This document shows, piece after piece, positions 34,624 through 43,692 of a stretch of 64,000 bases of DNA; the first letter of the stretch is position 1, and each line of letters begins with the position of its first letter. The translations under genes were made by a program, and so were the position numbers. Under the pieces are notes generated by a model that saw only the letters and a program-made list of their open reading frames with translations, was not told the DNA's origin and did not search any database. The stretch comes from Phycisphaeraceae bacterium (lineage in GTDB: Bacteria; Planctomycetota; Phycisphaerae; Phycisphaerales; UBA1924). The DNA is taken from positions 1,956,928 to 2,020,927 of the forward strand of contig JAHBXH010000001.1 of assembly GCA_019636555.1 (NCBI GenBank), given 5' to 3'.

Positions 34624-35604
34624 TCATCGGCCTTCGAGAGCGATCTTCTTTGCTTCCTGCAGCGCGATTTCGATTTGCCCGACCTGAGGCGTCAGATCTT
34701 TCACGACCGACGTGGTGTCGAAGACTTCGAGCAGGGCTCTGCTGGTGAGTACGCCCCGGACGAAGCTCGGGCCGTAATCGCCCGCGCGGATCATCGCCCC
34801 CAATTCCGGATCCTTTTCAAGCCGGGCGATCGCATCCTGCACGCTGGGGGTTTCGCGAAGACTGCGCATGGCTTCGCTGGCGACAAAGTGCTCTCTTGCT
34901 TTGCGGTGACGCATCACAAGCGCGAAATCGCTCGTGAGAGCGAAGATCTTGGCGCCCTCCATCGGGTTCGTGCTCTCGGCGACGCCCCCCAGGCTGGAGT
35001 CTTTCACTTCTTCGGCGAAGCGCACGACCGCTTCGGCGACGGGGTTTGGCGGCGGGGTTTCGCCGCCGGGACCCGCGCCGAGTTGTCCGCGCGCGACGGG
35101 TTCCATCGCGAGCGGAACCCAGAGAACGATCAGGCCGAGGAAGCAGCCCTCCAGCAGCCCGATGCCGCCGCCGGCGAACTTGTCCATCCCCGAGAGTTGT
35201 GGGCGCTTCTTCAGCAATCGCTTTGCGACCAGGCTGATTGCGATTGCCACGATCGCTGAAATGATGAGTGCCGCCAGGCCAACGGAGATCAGTCGGGCGG
35301 AAAGTCCGCTGGTGCTGGTCATCGAAGTCAGGGCTGGCTCGAGCGCGCGTCCAATGGGGCGGCAAAGCAAAACACCGAAAATCATTCCGGCGACGATGCC
35401 GATCAATTCGGCGGCGCCTCGCCACAGTCCTTGAATGATACAGAGCCCGAGCACGAGCGCAACGACCTTGAGCGGCAGCGAGCCGAAGATGATGCAAACG
35501 AGCACGATCGCCGCGACAGCGATCATCAAGCCCGATCGAAGCTTCGCCTGAGGCTCGCTCAGAGTCGCGTCCGCCGCCTTGTCCGCCACGCCCGGCTTTG
35601 ACAT
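34624..35604 (-). CDS. CvpA family membrane protein
   Basis: The protein has 326 residues. Four hydrophobic segments lie in the first 190 residues (LMIAVAAIVLVCIIFG, ELIGIVAGMIFGVLLCRPIG, ISVGLAALIISAIVAIAISLVAKRL, GGIGLLEGCFLGLIVLWVPLA). This fits the CvpA/colicin V production fold. A soluble C-terminal half follows with charged helices. The role of CvpA is unclear; in other bacteria it is linked to envelope stress. ATG 35604 has AGGTGAC just upstream. An extended -10 (TGGTATCGT on the minus strand) lies at 35626-35634. Confidence 0.8.
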   Translation of the reverse strand: MSKPGVADKAADATLSEPQAKLRSGLMIAVAAIVLVCIIFGSLPLKVVALVLGLCIIQGLWRGAAELIGIVAGMIFGVLLCRPIGRALEPALTSMTSTSGLSARLISVGLAALIISAIVAIAISLVAKRLLKKRPQLSGMDKFAGGGIGLLEGCFLGLIVLWVPLAMEPVARGQLGAGPGGETPPPNPVAEAVVRFAEEVKDSSLGGVAESTNPMEGAKIFALTSDFALVMRHRKAREHFVASEAMRSLRETPSVQDAIARLEKDPELGAMIRAGDYGPSFVRGVLTSRALLEVFDTTSVVKDLTPQVGQIEIALQEAKKIALEGR

Positions 35605-35625
35605 TTGTCACCTCGGAAGAACAAG

Positions 35626-35634
35626 ACGATACCA
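35626..35634 (-). promoter_or_regulatory. Extended -10 promoter element
   Basis: On the minus strand this reads TGGTATCGT, 22-30 bases upstream of the CvpA start at 35604. It has the same form as the sites at 4120, 6279 and 20027. Confidence 0.4.
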
Positions 35635-35698
35635 CGAGGGATCGGGCGCTGTTGAAAGCGGCCGGCCCGCCTCTCGGCGGACCGGCCCTGACAATGAA

Positions 35699-36066
35699 TC
35701 AGTCATCCTTCCGACGAGGGCGGGTAAAGGCTTCCAGCCCGAACATCTCGGACAACTCCACGAGCGACTGACGACGCACGTCAAGCGTGGAGAGCCAGCC
35801 CTCGGCAGACTCAACCTGCACAAAGGGCAGGCACACGGAGAGAACCCGCCGCGGTTCTCCGTCGGCGCAGTCATAGCACGCAACCTTGATGGGGCGCACG
35901 CTCAGGCCGGGAGTGACGTCGAGCGCCTGCGGCGGCAGCACCTCGTGCGTTTCATAAAGGGTCGCAACGAACATGCCGAGCGGATGTCCTCGGGGCGCAG
36001 GATCTTCGCAACCGTCAGTTCATTCATCTCCCGGATGTTCGGGTCGATCTTCACGTTTGAGTTCAT
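35699..36066 (-). pseudogene. Conserved small protein split by an apparent single-base deletion
   Basis: Two overlapping frames read as one protein. The first (ATG 36066) begins MNSNVKIDPNIREMNELTVA and reaches LRPEDIRS. The second frame continues from 35974 as MFVATLYETHEVLPPQALDV and ends RPRRKDD at 35699. Joining them gives LRPEDIRS-GMFVATLYETHEV, a natural continuation. It needs one extra G at the run around 35975-35979 (GG instead of GGG). Neither half makes sense alone. I judge this to be one protein of about 120 residues that is frameshifted, either truly or by a homopolymer assembly error. I do not recognise a named family. Two Cys are spaced CYDC. Confidence 0.6.
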
Positions 36067-36467
36067 GGCGAACAGCCTTCCCGTTCTCCTGCGTGCAACG
36101 AGCGCGCGGAAAACACGAAAAACAAGCACCTCTTCAATGTTCAATTCTATAAAATGAGCGATGGCGACTCAGGCGTCGCGTTTCGACCACGCCGCCGGCG
36201 CTTGGCCGAGGCGAACGTGTGTGATGATGTGGCTGAAAAAGCGAGCCATTTCTAAATCGCCGTCTTGCGGAACGTGGAGTTTTGTCGCGGAATTCGGCGA
36301 AGTCAAGCCACCTGTCCTCGCACGAGCCAACTGAGACCCTTTCTCGCCGCGGAGCGGCGTCCTCGGCGCATTGGAGTGTGTGAAGTCAACCAAATGCTTC
36401 GTTTGGTGCGAACCTCGGGCGTGCCATTCGCGTCGCGTAAAATGAAAGCAGCACCGGAGATACTGCC
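36067..36467. other. Intergenic stretch upstream of the homogentisate dioxygenase gene
   Basis: About 400 bases. A minus-strand open frame (36169-36393, ending in RLGQAPAAWSKRDA) has slightly protein-like content. It has no clear Shine-Dalgarno or family, so I do not call it a gene. No terminator or promoter is clear. Confidence 0.4.
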
Positions 36468-37910
36468 ATGGCTTACTACACGAAACTCGGCCTTCTCCCG
36501 AAAAAGCGGCACGTGCAATTCCGCCGCCCCGACGGCGTGCTCTATTCCGAAGAACTGTTCGGCACCGAGGGCTTCACGGGCCCGACAAGCACGATGTATC
36601 ACATCCACCCGCCGACGCAGGTTGCGGGGTGGAAGCATCTCTACTCCACAAAGCAGGAGTACCTCGAGCAGAATGTGATGCGGATGCGCCACGTGATGAC
36701 CGGAGGGCAGAAATCGCCTCCGAAGGGAGACGCGGTGACGGGGCGAGTCGTGCTTTTCGGAAACACCGATTGCGAGATGGCGGTTTGTAATCCCGCGGAG
36801 CAGATGAACTATCACTTCAAGAATGCACAGGGCGACGAGTGCATTTTCATCCACTTCGGAACGGGTGTTGTCCACACGATGATGGGCACGCTGAAGTTTG
36901 GCCCCAAGGACTACATCATCATCCCCAAAGGGGTCATCTACAAGCTGACGTGGGACAAGCGCGATGCTTCGAAGATCGCGCAGGGCGAGCCGAGCCTTGA
37001 GAACACTCCGTTTGGCCGCATCCTTCTTATCGAAACCGCGAACGGATCGCACATCGGACCGCCCCGCCGGTACGTCGCGAAGGAGACGAGCCAGTTTCTC
37101 GAGCACGCGCCGTACTGCGAGCGCGATCTGCGGCTGCCGGAGATGCCGCTGACGTTTGATGAGAAGGGTGACTATCCCGTGCGCATCAAGGCGCGGGACA
37201 TGGTGCACGAGTACATCTATCACTACCACCCGCTCGATGTCGTCGGCTGGGACGGCTGCTACTACCCGTACATCTTCAACATCGACGATTTCAGCCCGAT
37301 CACCGGCAAGCTGCACATGCCGCCTCCGATTCATCAGACGTTTGAGGCGCACAACTTCGTCATCTGTTCGTTCTGTCCGCGGATGCTCGATTACCACCCG
37401 CAGTCGATCAAGGTTCCGTACAACCACAGCAATCTCGATTCGGACGAGGTGCTTTACTATGTGGAAGGGAATTTCGGCAGCCGCAAGGGGATCGAAGTTG
37501 GTTCTCTGACGGCGCACCCGCAGGGCATTCCGCACGGTCCGCATCCCGGGACGGTGGAGGCGTCGCTGACCGCAACGCACACGGCCGAACTCGCGGTGAT
37601 GTGCGATACGTTCCGGCCGCTGTTCCCGACCAAGGCCGCCATTGACCTCGACGATGCCAAGTACCCGGCATCTTGGCAGGGCGAGCACTTCCCGGGGCTT
37701 TCGAGCGGGAAGGTGCATTTGAACGGCGCAACGGTTCCGGCGGCGTCCGCCGCGGCATTCCCGAAGGAAGTGCACCCCGTCAACGTGATCAAGGCGGATG
37801 TAAGCAGCACGGAGATTCCGGCGCCGGGGGGCTATGGAAACGGAAACGGCGCGGCAAGCGGAACACCGAAGAGTGCGTCGACTTCCACTGCAAACGTGTG
37901 GGCGCCGTAA
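36468..37910 (+). CDS. hmgA: Homogentisate 1,2-dioxygenase family protein
   Basis: The protein has 480 residues. The family uses Fe(II) to open homogentisate to maleylacetoacetate in tyrosine/phenylalanine breakdown. The iron ligands are visible: His320 and Glu327 in YNHSNLDSDEVLYYVEG and His356 in GIPHGPHPG. The N-terminal cupin (KKRHVQFRRPDGVLYSEELFG, STMYHIHPP) is also typical. The C-terminal 45 residues are an Ala/Gly/Ser-rich extension (for example GGYGNGNGAASGTPKS) not needed for catalysis. GGAG precedes ATG 36468 by about 9 bases. No other gene of the homogentisate pathway (maleylacetoacetate isomerase, hydrolase) is nearby, so a related substrate is possible. Confidence 0.85.
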   Translation: MAYYTKLGLLPKKRHVQFRRPDGVLYSEELFGTEGFTGPTSTMYHIHPPTQVAGWKHLYSTKQEYLEQNVMRMRHVMTGGQKSPPKGDAVTGRVVLFGNTDCEMAVCNPAEQMNYHFKNAQGDECIFIHFGTGVVHTMMGTLKFGPKDYIIIPKGVIYKLTWDKRDASKIAQGEPSLENTPFGRILLIETANGSHIGPPRRYVAKETSQFLEHAPYCERDLRLPEMPLTFDEKGDYPVRIKARDMVHEYIYHYHPLDVVGWDGCYYPYIFNIDDFSPITGKLHMPPPIHQTFEAHNFVICSFCPRMLDYHPQSIKVPYNHSNLDSDEVLYYVEGNFGSRKGIEVGSLTAHPQGIPHGPHPGTVEASLTATHTAELAVMCDTFRPLFPTKAAIDLDDAKYPASWQGEHFPGLSSGKVHLNGATVPAASAAAFPKEVHPVNVIKADVSSTEIPAPGGYGNGNGAASGTPKSASTSTANVWAP

Positions 37911-37947
37911 GTCGCAGGTGAAATACTGACTCTGAAAAATGGCACTG

Positions 37948-39300
37948 TCAGCTTGATCCGGAACGCTCGTGCGGCGATGCAAACTTGCTGCCGATCACAA
38001 CTTCCCCTGCGCGAACTTCATCAACGCGAATATCGGTATCGCCCGTGATCAGCCGCGCCGACTTCGAGAAGAAGAACCACCCCCAAGCCCAGTTGAACAT
38101 CACGATCAATCGGTTTCGGAAGCTGATCAGGAAAGTGATGTGGACGAGCGACCAGACGAGCCAGGCGAAGAATCCGCTGAATTTGAAGCCTGCGACCTCG
38201 GCTACGGCTTTGGCTTTCCCAATCGTGGCGAGTGAGCCTTTGTCCCAATAGACGAACGGCTCGCGCGGCGGGGGCGGGTGCCCGGCTTCGATCTCGCGTT
38301 TGATGAGGTTTCCGACGTATCTGCCCATCTGGATGGCCGCGGGCGCGACGCCGGGCACAGGTTTGCCATCTGATTCGACCGACGCCATGTCGCCGACGAT
38401 GAAGACGTTGCGATGGCCCGGCACCGAGAGATCAGGACCCACTTTCACCTGACCGTTTTTCTCGACAGGAACACCGAGGGTTTCGCCGATCGGATTCGCG
38501 CGCACGCCGGCGGCCCAAAGAACCGACCGCGCTGGGAAGAACTCCTCGCCGACGTAAATTCCATCGCGGGTGATATTTGTCACGCGTGCGTTGAGATGAA
38601 CCTCAACACCCATTCTCTCCAGTGTCCGCTTGGCGCGCTCGCTCGATTCGCGGGAGAAGGTCGGTAGCAGCCGGTCGCTTCCGTCGAACAGAATGACACG
38701 GGTCGTGGTCGTGTCGATGAAGCGGAAATCTTTCGGGATCGTCTTGGCGGCGATTTCGATGATCGCGCCCGCTAGTTCAACACCGGTCGGTCCGCCCCCG
38801 ACGATCGCAAAGGTCAGTGCCGCTCTTCGCGCTTCTTCGCTCCCTTCGTATTCGGCGCTCTCGAATGCGAGCAGAATCCGCCGGCGGATTTCGGTCGCGT
38901 CTTCGACCGTTTTCAGTCCCGGGGCGATCTCTTCCCATTCATCATGCCCGAAATACGAGTGTGTCGCGCCCGCGGCGAGAACGAGCCAGTCATATTCGAG
39001 CGTCGGGCCGCCGTCGAATCGCACGTGCCTCTTCTCGAGATCGATCGCGGTCGGCTCGGCAAGTACAACGTGCGCGTTCTTCTGTTTGCGTAGAACGTGG
39101 CGGATCGGTGTGGCGATATCGGCGGGAGACAAGCCGGCGGTCGCGACCTGATAAAGAAGCGGTTGAAAGAGGTGGAAGTTGCGGCGATCGATGACGGAAA
39201 CATCCGCGGCGACGCCTTTCAAGGCCTGTGCGGCGTTCAGTCCGGCGAAGCCGCCACCGATGATCACGATCCGCGGCAGTGTCGCTCGCATTTGCTCCAT
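37948..39300 (-). CDS. ndh: Type II NADH dehydrogenase (NDH-2)
   Basis: The protein has 450 residues. Two dinucleotide-binding motifs are seen: FAD at the N-terminus (RIVIIGGGFAGLNAAQAL) and NADH in the middle (FAIVGGGPTGVELAGAI). DRRNFHLFQPLLYQVATAGL and NVFIVGDMA are family marks. The C-terminal amphipathic/membrane segment FAWLVWSLVHITFLISFRNR anchors it to the membrane. It moves electrons from NADH to quinone without pumping protons. ATG 39300 is chosen; ATG 39291 is in frame. It follows the glycosyltransferase gene by 45 bases on the same strand and ends convergent to hmgA. Confidence 0.93.
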   Translation of the reverse strand: MEQMRATLPRIVIIGGGFAGLNAAQALKGVAADVSVIDRRNFHLFQPLLYQVATAGLSPADIATPIRHVLRKQKNAHVVLAEPTAIDLEKRHVRFDGGPTLEYDWLVLAAGATHSYFGHDEWEEIAPGLKTVEDATEIRRRILLAFESAEYEGSEEARRAALTFAIVGGGPTGVELAGAIIEIAAKTIPKDFRFIDTTTTRVILFDGSDRLLPTFSRESSERAKRTLERMGVEVHLNARVTNITRDGIYVGEEFFPARSVLWAAGVRANPIGETLGVPVEKNGQVKVGPDLSVPGHRNVFIVGDMASVESDGKPVPGVAPAAIQMGRYVGNLIKREIEAGHPPPPREPFVYWDKGSLATIGKAKAVAEVAGFKFSGFFAWLVWSLVHITFLISFRNRLIVMFNWAWGWFFFSKSARLITGDTDIRVDEVRAGEVVIGSKFASPHERSGSS

Positions 39301-39345
39301 GGCTCTGGACTCTTCACCTGAACCGCGTCATTTTCGGGACAACGC

Positions 39346-40469
39346 TCACCCGCGAACGATATCTTTGGCGATGGTGAGCGCGGATTCGGGGCGGCCCAGG
39401 AGCAAGGCGTGATCTTTCAACGACTTTAAGCGGGCGCGATCTCCCAAGAGCTTTTCGAGCTTGTACGGCATGGCTCCGATGCTGTTGATTTTGATGCCGG
39501 CGCCGTTTTCGAGGAGGAAGTCGCTGTTGCGGGTTTCCTGGCCCGGAATCGGATTCACGATGACCATCGGCACGCCCCGCGCGAGCGATTCGGATGTCGT
39601 TAAGCCGCCGGGCTTTGTCACGACCGCATCGGCGATCGCCAGAAGCTCGTCCATTTCGCGCGTAAAGCCGAGCACCTTGACCGAGTGGTACGTCGGCACT
39701 GACACTTTGTCGAGCTTGGTTTTGAGCTGCGTGTTTTTGCCGGCGACGGCGATGACCTCAAGTCCGGTATCGACTTGCAAAATGGCATCGAGCAGCTTTT
39801 CAACAGGTCCGACACCGAACCCGCCGGCGAGCAGGAGCGCGATCGGGCGAACACCCTTCAGCCCGTGCTTTCGCAACAGCTCGGCTCTGGGCTTTGGCGC
39901 CGCGAACACTGGGTCGATGGGGATTCCGGTGACGAGGATGTCGGCCGATGGGATGCCGCGGGCCAAGAGGGTGTGGCGTGTTTCCTCAATCGCCACGTAG
40001 TAGCGGTCGCAGGGTTGGTTGTCCCAGAACGCGTGCGCATCGAAGTCGGTGACGACTGTGACGTGTCGCTGCTTTGTTTGATTCTTTCTTCGCTTGCGGG
40101 CGATGAGGCTTGCGGGCAGGAAATGCGTGCTGATGACGGCATCCCATGGTTCCTCGTCCAGCAACTTGTCGAAGCCGCGCATGTTGAGGCGATCGACGAG
40201 CAGCTGGAGCTTGTCTGCTTTTCCGCCACGGGGCCGCGCGCGGTCGGTCTTGTCGTAAAAATAACCGAGCAGGTGGGGGGCCCGGGTTACGAGATCGAGG
40301 TATGCCTTCGCGTAGACGCGGCGATACAGCACGTTGGTCAACTTCAAACGTCGACGTTTTTGACGAGAGCGTCCGGTGCGATTCTCTTGAGGCCGAGTTC
40401 AACCGCTTCCGCGGCTCGAAGGTGTCCCGCGCCCACGGATGCACTGAGAATCAGATAGTTCTTCGCCAC
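39346..40469 (-). pseudogene. MGDG synthase-like glycosyltransferase (GT28 type) split by an apparent single-base deletion
   Basis: The family transfers a sugar to diacylglycerol. The first frame starts GTG 40469 (GGAG about 7 upstream) and reads MAKNYLILSASVGAGHLRAA, the nucleotide-sugar domain start, then stops at TGA 40344-40346 after VKNVDV. The second frame starts at TTG 40347 and continues LKLTNVLYRRVYAKAYLDLV, then VVTDFDAHAFWDN, LLLAGGFGVGPVEKLL and VVTKPGGLTTSESLA up to 39346. MGDG synthases read DVLxxTN at the join, so one T is missing from a TTTT run. The break is either real or a homopolymer error. Alternatively TTGA is a coupling overlap, but a 41-residue first domain would be odd. 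The gene sits between MFS (2 bases apart) and ndh. Confidence 0.7.
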
Positions 40470-40471
40470 AT

Positions 40472-42091
40472 TCACTCCGCGGAGACGTGCGAGCCCTTTT
40501 CCGTCGGGGCCTTCTTCATAAGCAGCACCAGGAACAACAGGGAAGACGCGAGCACGGCGGCAACCCAGAAGATATCGAAATACGCCATGGCGGTCGCTTG
40601 CCGATCCCGCATGTTCGCCATGAGCTGATAGGCCATGAAGCGCGACGCGACCGGATCACCCGTTTGCGTCATGAAGATTCTCTGCCCAAGTTCGAGAATG
40701 TTCGCGACCGCTGGGTTCAGCGGGTCAAGGAATTCGTTCAGGCGAAGTGTATGGAATTGCTCGCGGCGTTCGAGCACGGTCTGCGCGACCGATGTGCCGA
40801 CGCTCCCGCCTTCGTTGCGAAGGAGCGCGAGCAGGCCGACGGCGGCGCCGCGGATCGCGATCGGAATCGTGGCGAACGCGGCGACGTTCAGCGGGGCGAA
40901 CAGAAACCCGAGTCCGATGATCATCACCACGCGGGGCCACACGACCTGCCAAGGGCTGATCGAGAGATTCATGAGCACCATCCAGTAGTTTCCGGCGGCA
41001 ATCAGGAACACGCCGATCGTCATCAGGATGCGAGCATCAGTTCCCCGATTCAGCATTCGCCCGATGAACAGCATCGTGACGATCGCAAACAATCCGGCCG
41101 GTGACAGAACGAGGCCTGACATAGTGGCGTTGTAGCCGAAGAGCGTTTGCAACATCGCTGGAAGCGAAGTGGTCCCCGCGTAGAGAACCCCGTACGAGCA
41201 CGCCAGGATGATGCAGCACGAGCGGAAGTTGGCGTCTTTGAGGGTGCGGAAGTTGACGAGCGGGTTCGCGACTCGAAGTTCGCGAATGACCAGCCCGATC
41301 AAACCGAGGAAGAACGCGGCGGTCAAAGTCTGCACGCGCCAGAACGGGTCGCCGAACCAGTTCCATTCCTGCCCCTTGCTGAGCACGACTTCCCACGAAA
41401 TCATCGTGATCGCAAGCAGCACCAACCCCGGGAAATCGAACGGCAACGGGTTCGCCCTCGCACGATCGGTTTGTGCGCGGAGATAAGGGGGGTCGGTGAC
41501 AACTGCGCGGCAATAGAAAAACGCCAGCAGGCCAACAGGCACATTGACGTAGAAAATCCAGCGCCAGCCGAAGTTGTCGGTCAGATAGCCGCCGAAGGTC
41601 GGTCCGATCACGGGGCCCAGGAGCGCCGCCATCCCGAACATCGTCATCGCGCCGCCTCGCTGCTCTTTGGGAAACGCATCGAGCAGGATCGCCTGGCTGC
41701 AGGGCTGGAGCCCGCCGCCGGCCAAGCCCTGCACCACGCGGGCGGCGATGAGCAGCTCCAAGCTGGGCGCCATGCCGCAGAGAGCTGAGGCAACCGTGAA
41801 GATGGCGATGGAGAGAAGGAAGTAGTTGCGTCGGCCCAATCGGGTGCTGATATACCCCGACATCGGGAGGATGATCGCGTTCGCGGCCAGATAGCTTGTG
41901 ATGACCCACTCGCTGTCCACCGCCGGAGCCGAAAGGCCGCCGGCGATATAGCGGAGCGCGACGTTCGCAATCGTCGTGTCGAGGATCTCCATGAATGTCG
42001 GGATGACGACGGCGAGGCCGACGACCCACGGCCGGACTGCCGCGGAGTCAGCGGTTCGGAACGCGGACGCGGTACTCGCCCGGTCCGTCAC
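40472..42091 (-). CDS. MFS drug efflux transporter, DHA2/EmrB type
   Basis: The protein has 539 residues with about 14 membrane segments. The conserved MFS motif A is LPMSGYISTRLGRRNYFLL, and motif C-like GPVIGPTFGGYLTDNFGWRW is seen; IPTFMEILDTTIANVAL is the start typical of EmrB. It exports hydrophobic compounds by proton antiport, working with the HlyD-like adaptor. The start GTG 42091 overlaps the stop of the adaptor gene (GTGA), a strong sign of coupling. The glycosyltransferase follows 2 bases later on the same strand. The specific substrate cannot be told. Confidence 0.92.
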   Translation of the reverse strand: MTDRASTASAFRTADSAAVRPWVVGLAVVIPTFMEILDTTIANVALRYIAGGLSAPAVDSEWVITSYLAANAIILPMSGYISTRLGRRNYFLLSIAIFTVASALCGMAPSLELLIAARVVQGLAGGGLQPCSQAILLDAFPKEQRGGAMTMFGMAALLGPVIGPTFGGYLTDNFGWRWIFYVNVPVGLLAFFYCRAVVTDPPYLRAQTDRARANPLPFDFPGLVLLAITMISWEVVLSKGQEWNWFGDPFWRVQTLTAAFFLGLIGLVIRELRVANPLVNFRTLKDANFRSCCIILACSYGVLYAGTTSLPAMLQTLFGYNATMSGLVLSPAGLFAIVTMLFIGRMLNRGTDARILMTIGVFLIAAGNYWMVLMNLSISPWQVVWPRVVMIIGLGFLFAPLNVAAFATIPIAIRGAAVGLLALLRNEGGSVGTSVAQTVLERREQFHTLRLNEFLDPLNPAVANILELGQRIFMTQTGDPVASRFMAYQLMANMRDRQATAMAYFDIFWVAAVLASSLLFLVLLMKKAPTEKGSHVSAE

Positions 42092-43587
42092 TTTGCCGAC
42101 TCCACGCCGGCGCCGCGGCCTTCGGGCAGGGGAGTCTGAATCGACGGTTGGAGGACGCGCCCGGCATCTGGTCCCGTCGCGGGCTGATCGATGAAGACCG
42201 TTGGGGTCACCGAAAGACCTACGAAGAGCGGGAATTCTTCGGGGTCATAGTCGATCAATTCGATCCGCACGGGTAGCCGCTGCACGACTTTGACGAAGTT
42301 GCCCGTGGCGTTCTCGGCGGGCAGAAGTGCGAGTGTTGAACCCGTTCCCATGGTAAAGCCGGTAATACGGCCCTTGAACCGGTGCGTGTCGCCATACATA
42401 TCGACGTCGAGAGTCGCTGTCTGCCCGATGCGCAGATAGGAAAGCTGGGTTTCTTTGAAGTTGGCGTCCACCCAGATCTCGGTGAGCGAGCGCACCGCCA
42501 TGAGCGACTGGCCGACGACGACATTGTTTCCGGGGTTGACGTTGCGACGGGTGACGACGCCGTCGATCTCAGCGATGACATCGCAGTAGCTCAGGTTGAG
42601 CTTTGCCTGTTCGAGTTGGCGCTGCGCTTCAAGAACCCTTGCCTCGGCCTGCTTAACGCTCGGCGCCTGCATCAGCAACTCGTTGTAAATCGTGTCGATA
42701 TTGCCGTCGGGTGCGCGCTTCTTGAAGTCGGCCAGCATTTCACGAGGCGAATGCTCGAACGAAGAAACGATCCCCATCTGGGCGGCAACCTGGATGAGCT
42801 GGGCCTGCGCTTCACGGACTGCGGAAAAGGTCTGGTCAAGATTTGCGGGAACATCGGTGAGCGGCCGGCCCTGTTCGGGCTGCACGGAAAGACCGAGCGA
42901 GGCCCGGATCTCGTGCACATTCTGCAAAGCCTCCGCGACCTTTGCTTGCGCGACCTGCACCGCCTGCTTTCGGTGATCGATTTCCTCCTGCGAGAGTCCG
43001 CCGGAGTCTCCCGTTTTGAGCGCTCGCTCGTAATCACTTTGCGCAAGAGTCATCTGCGCCTTCTGGGCATCGAGTGTGGCGGCCTTTGCTTTCAGGAGTT
43101 CGATCCGATCGTTCACGGATTCGATCGATCGTTCCAAAGCGAAACGCAGGCTGCGCATTTGTCCTTCGATGCCTCGGGCGGCGGCAATCGCGGCGACCAG
43201 ATTGGCCTTTGCTGTGCCCAGCGCCGCCCCCGAGATGTCCACCTGCAATTGATAAGGTGTCTTGTCCAGTTCGACGAGAAGATCGCCTTTCTTGACGCGG
43301 TTGTTGTCTTCGACCAGCACTCTGCTCACCTGGCCCGGCACGCGCGGGGCGACAAACGTCACGTGTCCGTTCACATAGGCGTCATCCGTCGAAACGGTGT
43401 GCAGCATCCGCCGAACCCACGGAGTCAAAAGAATCGCCGCGGCAATTGCCGTGACTATCAACGCGAGCCTGAATATCAGATGCGGTCCCGTCTTTCGCGT
43501 GGGTGCATTGACGGGGCGATCACCGTCGACCTGCGGACCGGAAGACGTAGCGACTGAAGTCGGTTCGCGGGCGGACTCGTCTGCCAT
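42088..43587 (-). CDS. HlyD/EmrA-type membrane fusion protein
   Basis: The protein has 499 residues. One N-terminal membrane segment (LIFRLALIVTAIAAAILLTPWV) is followed by the lipoyl half-domain VSTDDAYVNGHVTFVAPRVPG. A long coiled coil of about residues 130-330 and the second half GVVTRRNVNPGNNVVVGQSL follow. STDDAYV is a hallmark of EmrA. It links the inner-membrane MFS pump to an outer-membrane channel. The Pro-rich C-terminus is an extension. ATG 43587 is chosen; the frame stays open to 44301. It is divergent from the HerA-like ATPase. Confidence 0.92.
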   Translation of the reverse strand: MADESAREPTSVATSSGPQVDGDRPVNAPTRKTGPHLIFRLALIVTAIAAAILLTPWVRRMLHTVSTDDAYVNGHVTFVAPRVPGQVSRVLVEDNNRVKKGDLLVELDKTPYQLQVDISGAALGTAKANLVAAIAAARGIEGQMRSLRFALERSIESVNDRIELLKAKAATLDAQKAQMTLAQSDYERALKTGDSGGLSQEEIDHRKQAVQVAQAKVAEALQNVHEIRASLGLSVQPEQGRPLTDVPANLDQTFSAVREAQAQLIQVAAQMGIVSSFEHSPREMLADFKKRAPDGNIDTIYNELLMQAPSVKQAEARVLEAQRQLEQAKLNLSYCDVIAEIDGVVTRRNVNPGNNVVVGQSLMAVRSLTEIWVDANFKETQLSYLRIGQTATLDVDMYGDTHRFKGRITGFTMGTGSTLALLPAENATGNFVKVVQRLPVRIELIDYDPEEFPLFVGLSVTPTVFIDQPATGPDAGRVLQPSIQTPLPEGRGAGVESAK

Positions 43588-43692
43588 ATCCAGACAGTAC
43601 CAGCAATCGGAAGACGCCGACAACGCCGTTAAACCATGATTCATATTGATCTTTGCGCATCGGATACATTGTGGTCGGAAGGATGTGCCGCG

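Noticed and set aside
36169-36393. 74-residue minus-strand frame upstream of the frameshifted small gene
   Set aside because: It has no clear start signal or family; it may be a remnant but cannot be supported.
36303-37982. 559-residue minus-strand open frame opposite the homogentisate dioxygenase
   Set aside because: It is a shadow frame with no domain; the plus strand keeps all iron ligands.
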